From Candidatus Pygmaiobacter gallistercoris (GTDB lineage Bacteria > Bacillota > Clostridia > Oscillospirales > Ruminococcaceae): DNA of 5,067 nucleotides. Positions 1 through 5,026 of the stretch are shown here, piece by piece. How positions within the stretch are numbered: position 1 is the stretch's first letter; each line of letters opens with the position of its first letter. The notes below the pieces were generated by a model. The model searched no databases. It was given only the letters and a program-made list of their open reading frames with translations, and was not told the DNA's origin. The position numbers were made by a program, and so were the translations under genes. The stretch is from assembly GCA_019113125.1 (NCBI GenBank), contig DXIA01000021.1:1-5067 (forward strand), given 5' to 3'.

Positions 1-93
1 GTTCGCTAAAATCCAAAATTTGTAGCGCCAGCAATTTGTACATCATAACCACAAAGTTTTCAACATCATTGGTCAAGTCTACAACTTTTCGGG
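1..93. other. AT-rich region downstream of trmD, no gene seen
   Basis: This stretch follows the trmD stop codon in the direction of transcription and is clearly more AT-rich than the rest of the window. I see no stem followed by a U-run on the minus strand, so transcription may continue out of the window. In related Firmicutes operons the next gene is rplS (ribosomal protein L19); that it lies beyond base 1 is inference. An 8-base direct repeat, AATTTGTA, occurs at 17-24 and 33-40, and a weak interrupted stem (CGCTA with TAGCG) can form at 4-27. Confidence 0.5.
35..63 (-). promoter_or_regulatory. Weak candidate promoter reading out of the window
   Basis: On the minus strand TTGAAA (58-63) is followed after 17 bases by TACAAA (35-40). 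This matches the sigma-A -35 at 5 of 6 positions and the -10 at 4 of 6, with ideal spacing. It could give the gene after trmD (presumably rplS) its own transcription start. The region is AT-rich, so a chance match is quite possible. Confidence 0.25.
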
Positions 94-819
94 TCATTTT
101 TTGGAAGGTTTTGTCGGTTTCTCTTTTGGATTTTCTTCTCTTTGCAGCAGCAGATCCGGCCGCCGTTCGAAGGTGCGCTGCAGCGATTGCTGCCGTTTCC
201 ACTCGGCGATCTTCTTGGCGTGGCCCGACAAGAGCACCGGTGGAACCTGCCTGCCCTGCCAGATCTCGGGGCGGGTGTACTGCGGATATTCGAGCAGTCC
301 ATCAAAAAAGCTCTCATCCTGATACCCCTCTGGGCTGGAGAGTACCCCATCGCAGAGCCGTGCAACGCTGTCCGCCACCACCAATGCGGCGAGCTCGCCG
401 CCGGTGATGACAAAATCGCCCAGACTGATCTCCTCATCCGCGAGCGCCTCAATCGCCCGCTCGTCGATCCCCTCGTAGTGGCCGCAGACCAGCGTAATGC
501 TCTCAAGCTGTGCCAGCTCCCGCGCCCGCTGTTCATTGTAGGTCCTGCCGCCGGGGGTGAGAAAGATGACATGAGGTTTTGTCTCCTGCTGCGCCTCGAT
601 CGCCTTGCAGCACAGATAGATCGGCTGCGCCTGCATGATCATTCCATGACCCCCGCTGTACGGGTAGTCGTCCACCCGTTTCTGCTTGTCCAGCGTGTAA
701 TCCCGGATGTTGTGGCAGTACATCTCGATCCTGCCGCGCCGCCGCGCCCGGCCGATGATGCTCTCGCTCAGCACCGCCTCGCACATCTCGGGGAACAGGG
801 TTGCTATGTCAATCCGCAT
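94..819 (-). CDS. trmD: tRNA (guanine-N1-)-methyltransferase TrmD
   Basis: TrmD transfers a methyl group from S-adenosylmethionine to N1 of G37 in tRNAs with a G next to the anticodon, which prevents +1 frameshifting. It is a cytoplasmic SPOUT (knotted) homodimer. The 241-residue product starts MRIDIATLFPEM, the standard TrmD opening, so I chose ATG at 819 rather than an upstream ATG inside rimM. Knot and cofactor segments are visible: DDYPYSGGHGM (50-60), TPGGR (88-92), CGHYEGIDER (112-121), ISLGDFVITGGEL (131-143) and the YTRP segment (181-184). Arg154, catalytic in the Haemophilus enzyme, is present. The catalytic Asp169 position is Glu here (QDESF, 167-171), and the usual GPGM is GHGM. 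After ERRPDLL the protein ends in a short Lys-rich tail instead of the usual C-terminal extension. The start overlaps the end of rimM by 11 bases; a run of six G's about 10 bases upstream may serve as ribosome binding site. Confidence 0.96.
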   Translation of the reverse strand: MRIDIATLFPEMCEAVLSESIIGRARRRGRIEMYCHNIRDYTLDKQKRVDDYPYSGGHGMIMQAQPIYLCCKAIEAQQETKPHVIFLTPGGRTYNEQRARELAQLESITLVCGHYEGIDERAIEALADEEISLGDFVITGGELAALVVADSVARLCDGVLSSPEGYQDESFFDGLLEYPQYTRPEIWQGRQVPPVLLSGHAKKIAEWKRQQSLQRTFERRPDLLLQREENPKEKPTKPSKK

Positions 820-1327
820 CCTCAAACATCCCCCCGATCGGCCGCACCCGGACAAAGCCCTGCTGCGGCGAAACCTCCTCAAGAAACTCCTGTACCGCAG
901 GGAAAAAGACCGTTTTCCCCTCCGGTGTGCGGATCTCATAGATGTCGTTTGCGCCGGTGTTGGTCACGTCGGTAACCGTTCCGTAGACTCTGCCGGTGTC
1001 GGCGTCGACGACCTGCAGACCGATGATATCCTGAAGGAACCAGTGTCCGGGCGGCAGCTGCACATCGTCGCGGTCAATATAGAAGATCCGGTTGACCAGC
1101 GCGCGGGCGGCGTCCATCCCGTCCACCCCCTCAAGCCTGAGCAGCGCCATCCCCTTGTGGGCGCGGGCAGAGGTCACCCGCCAGGGGCGGCCGCCGTTTG
1201 CCGCGGGATAGAGCAGCGAAAAGCCACACAAGAACTCGGCGCTGTCACAGTAGGGGTAGGCCTTCAGCTCTCCCAGGACCCCATGGGTGGTGACAAACTT
1301 GCCCGCCTCGAGATATTTCTTCAGCAT
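809..1327 (-). CDS. rimM: Ribosome maturation factor RimM
   Basis: RimM binds ribosomal protein S19 on the 30S subunit and helps the 16S rRNA 3' domain mature. The 172-residue product has the two expected domains. The N-terminal beta-barrel contains GKFVTTHGVLGELKAYPY (9-26) and ARAHKGMALLRLEGVD (54-69). The C-terminal PRC-barrel begins near DIIGLQVVD (100-108) and includes TGANDIYEIR (124-133) and FFPAVQEF (141-148). Length fits the family (about 165-185). I chose ATG at 1327 because AAAGGAG (1334-1340) lies 6 bases upstream and the protein then opens at the usual place; an in-frame ATG at 1357 would add ten atypical residues and lies inside a hairpin. The gene follows khpA after a structured 97-base gap and overlaps trmD by 11 bases, so translation of the two is probably coupled. 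B. subtilis has ylqD between these genes; no counterpart is seen here. Confidence 0.95.
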   Translation of the reverse strand: MLKKYLEAGKFVTTHGVLGELKAYPYCDSAEFLCGFSLLYPAANGGRPWRVTSARAHKGMALLRLEGVDGMDAARALVNRIFYIDRDDVQLPPGHWFLQDIIGLQVVDADTGRVYGTVTDVTNTGANDIYEIRTPEGKTVFFPAVQEFLEEVSPQQGFVRVRPIGGMFEDAD

Positions 1328-1342
1328 CCGGGTCTCCTTTCC

Positions 1343-1355
1343 GCCCCGACGGGGC
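1343..1355 (-). promoter_or_regulatory. Small hairpin two bases upstream of the rimM ribosome binding site
   Basis: GCCCC and GGGGC form a 5-bp GC-only stem with a 3-base loop. On the mRNA it lies directly after the larger hairpin at 1360-1393 and ends two bases before AAAGGAG (1334-1340). It could limit ribosome access to rimM or act with the larger hairpin in attenuation. The pairing is seen in the sequence; the role is inferred. Confidence 0.45.
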
Positions 1356-1393
1356 AAAATATGCCGGACGATCCCGCAGGACCGCCCGGCATA
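1356..1393 (-). terminator. Terminator-like hairpin between khpA and rimM (candidate attenuator)
   Basis: Read on the minus strand, TATGCCGG (1393-1386) pairs with CCGGCATA (1367-1360), and the inner GCGGTCC pairs with GGATCGT around a TGCG loop. This gives an uninterrupted 15-bp stem with two G-U pairs, followed by four U's (1359-1356). On the plus strand the two G-U pairs become A-C mismatches, so the fold belongs to the operon's mRNA. It has the form of an intrinsic terminator with a short U-run, placed inside the operon, so partial termination, attenuation or RNA processing are the likely roles. Confidence 0.55.
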
Positions 1394-1424
1394 CCCTGTG
1401 TTTCTGTGTTACAATTCGGGCGGA

Positions 1425-1661
1425 TCAGTCGATCTCGACCATGACCTTTTCTCCGACCCGCACCGCAGCGGCGCGCATCACGACCCGCAGCGCCTTCGCG
1501 ATCCGGCCCTGCTTGCCGATGACCCGGCCCATATCGTCCTCCGCCACCGAGAGGTGGTAGACGGTCGTGCCCTCGGCATTCGGCTCGTCCACGGTCACCG
1601 CCACCGCATCCTTGTTCTCGACAAGGCCCTGCGCAAGGGTGATCAAAAGCTCTTTCAGCAT
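1425..1661 (-). CDS. khpA: KH-domain RNA-binding protein KhpA (YlqC family)
   Basis: A 78-residue protein made of a single KH fold, matching the KhpA/YlqC family (about 75-85 residues). The RNA-contacting GxxG loop is GKQG (49-52) within MGRVIGKQGRIAKALRVVM (44-62), preceded by a beta-strand segment VYHLSVAEDD (34-43). In streptococci KhpA pairs with KhpB (Jag) and binds many RNAs, affecting cell division and elongation; that this protein does the same is family-based inference. It starts at ATG 1661 with GAGG seven bases upstream, 24 bases after the rpsP stop, so it is surely co-transcribed with it. It is followed by a 97-base gap with two hairpins that may lower expression of the genes after it. 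Confidence 0.93.
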   Translation of the reverse strand: MLKELLITLAQGLVENKDAVAVTVDEPNAEGTTVYHLSVAEDDMGRVIGKQGRIAKALRVVMRAAAVRVGEKVMVEID

Positions 1662-1685
1662 ACTGCTACCTCGTCGCCCTGCAGC

Positions 1686-1928
1686 TTACAGGATCTCGTT
1701 CTTCTTGAGCAGCGCGCGGACGGTATCGGTCGGCTGCGCGCCGTTGGCGATCCACTTCTTGGCCTTCTCGGCGTCGATCTTCACCTCAGCGGGATCCTTG
1801 TTCGGATCGTAGGTGCCGATCTCCTCGATGAAACGACCGTCGCGGGGGAAACGGGAATCCGCGACAACAACACGGTAAAAGGGGTTCTTCTTCGCGCCCA
1901 TCCGGCGCAGTCTGATCTTGACAGCCAT
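1686..1928 (-). CDS. rpsP: 30S ribosomal protein S16
   Basis: S16 is a structural protein of the small ribosomal subunit that helps order the 16S rRNA 5' domain during assembly. The 80-residue product carries the family's signature start, [25 protein letters not shown] (residues 2-26, key residues K4, R6, R8, G11 and the FYRVVVAD block), followed by the conserved G-x-YDPN segment (38-43) and an internal helix ending in [11 protein letters not shown]. Length is typical. ATG at 1928 is preceded by a strong GGAGG nine bases upstream in an AU-rich, poorly structured leader, as expected for a highly translated ribosomal gene. It sits 76 bases after ffh, the second largest gap in the operon, which holds a stem-loop, and 24 bases before khpA. 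Confidence 0.98.
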   Translation of the reverse strand: MAVKIRLRRMGAKKNPFYRVVVADSRFPRDGRFIEEIGTYDPNKDPAEVKIDAEKAKKWIANGAQPTDTVRALLKKNEIL

Positions 1929-1971
1929 GGTATTTTTCCTCCATCCATGAAAATGAATTAATTGTTTCTTA

Positions 1972-1996
1972 TTTTTAACCGGATTGCCGGTAAAAA
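1972..1996 (-). promoter_or_regulatory. Stem-loop between ffh and rpsP
   Basis: On the minus strand TTTTTACCGG (1996-1987) can pair with CCGGT (1982-1978) and AAAAA (1976-1972), with a CAAT loop and one bulged T at 1977. The stem is followed by AAAAATAAG rather than a U-run, so it is not a classical terminator in this direction; nor is it one on the plus strand. It may protect the 3' end of a processed ffh message or separate ffh from rpsP translation. The fold is visible; the role is inferred. Confidence 0.4.
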
Positions 1997-2004
1997 CCTT
2001 TTTC

Positions 2005-3330
2005 TCAGCCGAAGAAACGGCCGAATCGCCGCCCTTTGGGCCGCTTTTTGAACTGTTTCATCAGCTTGTTCATCTGCTCGTACTGCCGCAGCAGCCGGTT
2101 GACATCCTCGACCCTGGTCCCGCTGCCCGCCGCGATGCGGCGCTTGCGTTTGGGGTCGATGAGGGAGGGTTTTGCCCGCTCGGCGGGGGTCATGCTCTGG
2201 ATGATCGCCTCCATCCGGCGGAACATCTGGTCACTGCCCTCGAGGTCATCCTCGCTGACCTTCGCGCCGCCGGGCAGCATCGAGAGCATCGCCGCCGCAC
2301 CGCCCATCTTTTTCATCTGGGCAATCTGAGAGAGCAGGTCGTTCATGTCGAACTTGCTTTCCATCAGCCGGCGGGCCGTCTCCTGTGCTTTCTTCTCATC
2401 CTGGGTGGCCTGTGCCTTCTCGATGAGGGTCATCACATCCCCCATCCCGAGAATCCGGCTGGCCATCCGGTCCGGATGAAATACCTCGAGGTCGTCGAGT
2501 TTCTCGCCGACACCGACAAATTTGATCGGCTTGCCGGTGACCGCACGCACACTCAGCGCCGCACCGCCGCGGGTGTCGCCGTCGAGCTTGGTGAGCACCA
2601 CCCCGTCGATGCCGACCTTTTCATTGAAACTGGAGGCGACATTGACGGCGTCCTGACCGACCATCGCGTCGATCACCAACAGCGTCTCGTCCACCGGCAC
2701 CGCCTGCTTGATCCGGCCGAGCTCCTCCATCAGGTCCTCGTCGACATGCAGACGGCCGGCCGTATCCAGCAAAATCAGGTCATTGCCGTGGTCCCGCGCG
2801 TGGGCATAGGCCTTTTTGGCGATGATCTCCGGCTTTTCGGTACCGAGCTCAAAGACCGGTACCCCCGCCTTTTCTCCGACGACCTTGAGCTGGTCGATCG
2901 CGGCGGGGCGGTAGATGTCGCAGGCCACCAGCAGCGGCCGATGTCCCTGCGCAGCGAAGTACTTTGCAATCTTGGCCGAGTGGGTGGTCTTGCCGCTGCC
3001 CTGCAGGCCGCACATCATCACCACCGTGGGGGGCTTTGCATTGATGTGGATGCCCCGGCTCTCGCTGCCCATCAGCGCCGTCAATTCCTCATTGACGATC
3101 TTGATCACCTGCTGTGCCGGGGTCAGGCTCTCCATCACCTCGGAACCGATGCTCCGCTCGGTGACCTTTGCGATAAAATCCTTTGCTACCTTATAGTTGA
3201 CGTCCGCCTCCAGCAGCGCCATCCGCACCTCGCGCATCGCCGCCTTGATGTCCGGTTCGGTCAGTTTGCCCTTGCTGCGAAGCCGCTTGAAGGCGGCGGA
3301 CAATTTTTCAGTTAAACTCTCGAATGCCAT
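2005..3330 (-). CDS. ffh: Signal recognition particle protein Ffh (SRP54)
   Basis: Ffh is the protein part of the signal recognition particle. With 4.5S/scRNA it binds signal sequences on translating ribosomes and, through GTP-dependent docking with FtsY, delivers them to the Sec translocon. The 441-residue product shows all three domains: the helical N domain (about 1-90), the G domain with P-loop GLQGSGKTT (108-116), [11 protein letters not shown] (138-148), DTAGR (189-193), TKLDGD (247-252) and [12 protein letters not shown] (273-284), and the Met-rich M domain (about 295-430). The RNA-binding helix-turn-helix is [10 protein letters not shown] (396-405) and [15 protein letters not shown] (410-424). 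A basic GRRFGRFFG tail closes the protein. Length is normal. ATG at 3330 lies 12 bases after the ylxM stop, with GAGG just upstream. The partner ftsY, often next to ylxM in other Firmicutes, is not in this window. Confidence 0.98.
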   Translation of the reverse strand: MAFESLTEKLSAAFKRLRSKGKLTEPDIKAAMREVRMALLEADVNYKVAKDFIAKVTERSIGSEVMESLTPAQQVIKIVNEELTALMGSESRGIHINAKPPTVVMMCGLQGSGKTTHSAKIAKYFAAQGHRPLLVACDIYRPAAIDQLKVVGEKAGVPVFELGTEKPEIIAKKAYAHARDHGNDLILLDTAGRLHVDEDLMEELGRIKQAVPVDETLLVIDAMVGQDAVNVASSFNEKVGIDGVVLTKLDGDTRGGAALSVRAVTGKPIKFVGVGEKLDDLEVFHPDRMASRILGMGDVMTLIEKAQATQDEKKAQETARRLMESKFDMNDLLSQIAQMKKMGGAAAMLSMLPGGAKVSEDDLEGSDQMFRRMEAIIQSMTPAERAKPSLIDPKRKRRIAAGSGTRVEDVNRLLRQYEQMNKLMKQFKKRPKGRRFGRFFG

Positions 3331-3342
3331 CTGCCGCCTCGC

Positions 3343-3708
3343 TTACTCGCTGATTTTTCCGACAAGAGAGAGGATCTCCTCGACATCCTGACTGATCCGC
3401 TCGGAGGGGATGTACTCCTCCTCGTTCTCAAACCGGATGTCCCGTGCCAGCTCCTCGATCCGGGCAACGCTCTGCCGAACGACCCGGTATCGCTGCGCGA
3501 ACCCGACCTTCTCCTCGAGATCGAGAAGGATGGTCTCGCCGCGCTTGATGGAATCCCGCACCCCCTGCCGGGTGATGCCGAAGTTCGCCGCGATCTCGGC
3601 GAGGGAGAGATCGTCATTGTAATACTGTTCCATCACCTCACGCTGTTTTTCGGTCAGCACCTGACCGTAAAAATCCAGCAGATAGGAGATCTCCAGATTT
3701 TTTGCCAT
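3343..3708 (-). CDS. ylxM: YlxM-family HTH protein, SRP-associated
   Basis: A 121-residue protein of the YlxM/p13 family, small helix-turn-helix proteins resembling sigma-70 region 4 and almost always encoded next to ffh. In Streptococcus YlxM binds SRP components and modulates SRP GTPase activity; a similar role here is inferred. The HTH is seen in LTEKQREVMEQYYNDD (18-33), LSLAEIAANFGI (34-45) and TRQGVRDSIKRG (46-57), followed by a charged helical tail (60-121). I chose ATG at 3708, which gives MAKNLEISYLLDFY with a purine-rich site (GAGGGGG, 7 bases upstream); an in-frame ATG at 3759 would lie at or before the likely transcription start. It is the first gene of the operon and overlooks a GTAAAGC array at its own promoter, so autoregulation through its HTH is conceivable but unproven. 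Confidence 0.93.
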   Translation of the reverse strand: MAKNLEISYLLDFYGQVLTEKQREVMEQYYNDDLSLAEIAANFGITRQGVRDSIKRGETILLDLEEKVGFAQRYRVVRQSVARIEELARDIRFENEEEYIPSERISQDVEEILSLVGKISE

Positions 3709-3735
3709 CTCTGCGCCCCCTCTCCTCTCGGTACC

Positions 3736-3756
3736 TGTAAAGCGTTTTGCTTTACA
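3736..3756. promoter_or_regulatory. GTAAAGC palindrome at the ylxM transcription start
   Basis: TGTAAAGC (3736-3743) and GCTTTACA (3749-3756) form a perfect 8-bp inverted repeat around a 5-base spacer (GTTTT). It begins two bases beyond the expected start point (about 3758), where a bound repressor would block transcription. In the RNA it would also form a hairpin near the 5' end, so a role in mRNA stability is an alternative. The palindrome is seen directly; both roles are inferred. Confidence 0.55.
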
Positions 3757-3764
3757 CAATCGCT

Positions 3765-3793
3765 ATTATACCAAAACAGCGCCGTTTCGTCAA
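3765..3793 (-). promoter_or_regulatory. Sigma-A type promoter of the ylxM-ffh-rpsP operon
   Basis: On the minus strand TTGACG (3793-3788) and a perfect TATAAT (3770-3765) are separated by exactly 17 bases. The -10 is preceded by TGG, giving an extended -10 (TGnTATAAT). The predicted start is near 3758, leaving a leader of about 50 bases before ylxM ATG. This is the strongest promoter I see in the window and fits its position ahead of an essential operon. Confidence 0.88.
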
Positions 3794-3797
3794 GACC

Positions 3798-3804
3798 GTA
3801 AAGC
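3798..3804. promoter_or_regulatory. Third GTAAAGC copy, just upstream of the ylxM -35
   Basis: GTAAAGCG (3798-3805, plus strand) repeats the half-site of the palindrome at 3736-3756 and lies five bases beyond the -35 hexamer. With the palindrome it brackets the promoter; the centres are about 55 bases apart, roughly five helical turns. That supports a DNA-binding protein rather than only an RNA hairpin, though a 7-8 base match can arise by chance. Confidence 0.4.
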
Positions 3805-3867
3805 GAAAAAACTTGACATAATTGTCCGTGCACCCCCTCGATCCGTTCTCTTTTGCGGCCACCGCCG

Positions 3868-3897
3868 CCCGCATTTGACATTCCCGCCGAATGCGGG
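3868..3897. promoter_or_regulatory. Inverted repeat over the plus-strand promoter (candidate operator)
   Basis: CCCGCATT (3868-3875) and AATGCGGG (3890-3897) are perfect 8-base inverted arms separated by 14 bases. The left arm runs into the -35 hexamer and the right arm ends one base before the -10. A third CCCGC lies between them (3883-3887) and could pair with the right arm instead. The placement is that of a repressor site for the gene at 3941. No regulator for it is encoded in the window. Confidence 0.4.
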
Positions 3898-3903
3898 TAG
3901 GAT
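3875..3903 (+). promoter_or_regulatory. Sigma-A type promoter of the cysteine-synthase-like gene
   Basis: A consensus TTGACA (3875-3880) is followed after 17 bases by TAGGAT (3898-3903), which matches the -10 at four of six positions. Transcription would begin near 3910, about 30 bases before the ATG at 3941. It diverges from the ylxM promoter, whose -35 lies about 80 bases away. Confidence 0.6.
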
Positions 3904-3904
3904 G

Positions 3905-3935
3905 AAGGAGGAAATACCTCTGTGCGAGAGGAGGG
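3905..3935 (+). promoter_or_regulatory. Two Shine-Dalgarno sites ahead of the cysteine-synthase-like gene
   Basis: AGGAGGG (3929-3935) lies five bases before ATG 3941 and decides that start. A second perfect site, AAGGAGG (3905-3911), is too far from that ATG. It lies well spaced from an in-frame CTG at 3920 (seven extra residues) and an out-of-frame GTG at 3922 that opens an 11-codon reading frame ending at 3957. If transcription starts near 3910 the upstream site would be cut off and unused. Confidence 0.45.
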
Positions 3936-3940
3936 CGGGG

Positions 3941-4840
3941 ATGGACTGCTTTCATGATTTTACCCAGCTGCGGGGGGCAGGCGCGCTGATCCAGATGCCG
4001 GGTCTTGCTGCGCACTTCTCTCTGCCGGCAGAGCTGCTCTGCTTTGCAAACTTCTCCGGACCGACCGGCAGTTTCAAGGACAGCCTTGCCGAGGGGATGA
4101 TTCGGATGGCGGAGCAAAACGGAGTGCTGGCCCCGGCGGCGCCGGTCTTTGGTTCCGGCGCCGGCGGATTCGCGGCGGCGCTCACCCTCGCGGGTTACCG
4201 CACCGGTCACCCGGTGACCCTCTGTGTCGGCGCGGGGGTTTTGCCCGCCCGCAGCCGGCTGCTGGGGGAGCTCGGGGCAAAGCTGGTGCTCTGTCCTTCG
4301 ACCGGCGGACAGGGTGGACTGGACCGCCGGGCAGCGCGGCTCGCCGCCGAACGGGGGGGCTGGTTTGCCGACTACTACGGCGATGATCTCAACCCGGAGT
4401 TCCACCGGCGGGTCACCGGCCCCGCGATTCTCAAAGCAACCGGGGAAAAGCTGGACTTTGTCGTCGCGGCGGTGGGCAGCGGCGGCACCGTTTCCGGTGT
4501 CGGCGAGTACATCAAGGCATGGACCAACGGCATCCGGATCATCGCGGTGGAGCCCTGCGAGAGCCAGGTGCTCTCGGGCGGATTCGCCGGTCCGCACGGT
4601 CTTGAGGGGATCGGCTGCGGTTTTGTGCCGGACAACTACAATCCCTACATCGTCGACCGGGTACTGCCGGTCTCAACCGGAGACGGGCGGGAGGCTGCCC
4701 GCCAGGCGCTGCTCTGTGACGGTCTCCCCCTTTCGGATACCGCCGGCGCCGCCCTCGCCGCCGCGCTGCAGCTCGCCGCCGACCCGGAAAACGCCGGCAA
4801 GCGGGTGGTTGCGATCACCGGCGGAAGGGCTATTTTCTGA
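3941..4840 (+). CDS. Divergent cysteine-synthase-like PLP-dependent enzyme
   Basis: A 299-residue fold-type II PLP protein related to O-acetylserine sulfhydrylase (CysK/CysM), close to the family's usual 300-310 residues. Recognisable parts are the PLP lysine in GSFKDS (Lys46), the phosphate loop GSGGTVSGVGEYIK (179-192), IIAVEPCESQVLSGG (200-214), the GPHGLEGIGCGFVP block (217-230) and a C-terminal helix AGAALAAALQLA (268-279). Several functional positions differ. The substrate loop TSGNTG of true cysteine synthases, with its PLP-contacting Asn, is replaced by GSGAGG (71-76); the usual GISSGA is SDTAGA (265-270); the DGGERYLS-like end is shortened to TGGRAIF (293-299). It may act on another substrate, have lost catalysis, or be a regulatory homologue; I would not call it cysK. 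ATG 3941 was chosen for its Shine-Dalgarno site; in-frame codons further up overlap the promoter. Base composition matches its neighbours. Confidence 0.85.
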   Translation: MDCFHDFTQLRGAGALIQMPGLAAHFSLPAELLCFANFSGPTGSFKDSLAEGMIRMAEQNGVLAPAAPVFGSGAGGFAAALTLAGYRTGHPVTLCVGAGVLPARSRLLGELGAKLVLCPSTGGQGGLDRRAARLAAERGGWFADYYGDDLNPEFHRRVTGPAILKATGEKLDFVVAAVGSGGTVSGVGEYIKAWTNGIRIIAVEPCESQVLSGGFAGPHGLEGIGCGFVPDNYNPYIVDRVLPVSTGDGREAARQALLCDGLPLSDTAGAALAAALQLAADPENAGKRVVAITGGRAIF

Positions 4841-4892
4841 TATCTGCAAAAGAAAAACCGGATGGCTGAGGTGTGTCAGGATAAGAAAACGC

Positions 4893-4911
4893 AACTTCCC
4901 TGCGGGAAGTT
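4893..4911 (+). terminator. Left small hairpin, possible weak terminator
   Basis: AACTTCCC and GGGAAGTT form a perfect 8-bp stem with a TGC loop, 52 bases after the stop codon of the plus-strand gene. It is followed by TAGTTCTG, a poor U-run, so termination would be weak. It is also the left terminal hairpin of the palindromic element, which may be its real identity. Confidence 0.35.
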
Positions 4912-4913
4912 TA

Positions 4914-5023
4914 GTTCTGCCGCAGACTTTTGGCGTAGAAAGCACTTAGAGCGGCCCCCCAAGCCACCAAGGCTTGAGGGGCCGCTCTTCGCACTTTCTC
5001 CATCCAAAATTCTGGGGCAGAAC
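4914..5023. repeat. Central long hairpin of the palindromic element
   Basis: GTTCTGCC (4914-4921) at the left and GGCAGAAC (5016-5023) at the right are exact inverted ends. Inside them about 42 of 52 positions pair, including a GC-rich 18-bp apical stem (4948-4965 with 4971-4988) with a single C-A mismatch and an ACCAA loop. After the apical stem the plus strand reads TCGCACTTTC, not a clean U-run. Confidence 0.75.
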
Positions 5024-5026
5024 ATA

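Noticed and set aside
17..40. Two copies of AATTTGTA as the start of a repeat array or CRISPR
   Set aside because: Only two 8-base copies in an AT-rich stretch; no further units or spacer structure are seen. No CRISPR array is visible elsewhere in the window.
820..939. Upstream in-frame ATG at 939 as the trmD start
   Set aside because: It would add 40 Arg/Ser-rich residues that are antisense-like and unlike TrmD, while ATG 819 gives the exact family N-terminus.
142..975. 277-codon plus-strand open frame over trmD
   Set aside because: Antisense shadow of trmD and the end of rimM, with no family resemblance and no ribosome binding site.
707..1444. 245-codon plus-strand open frame over rimM
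   Set aside because: Antisense to rimM and its flanks; composition typical of a shadow frame.
1984..3315. 443-codon open frame on the plus strand, antisense to nearly all of ffh
   Set aside because: It mirrors a certain ffh gene in a GC-rich genome, shows no recognisable protein family, and is His/Arg/Leu-rich in the way antisense frames are.
3813..3841. TTGACA at 3813-3818 as an additional plus-strand promoter
   Set aside because: No acceptable -10 hexamer lies 16-18 bases downstream (the bases there are CCTCGA).
3752..4597. 281-codon minus-strand open frame over the PLP-enzyme gene
   Set aside because: It runs antisense to a recognisable enzyme and through both divergent promoters, and resembles no known protein.
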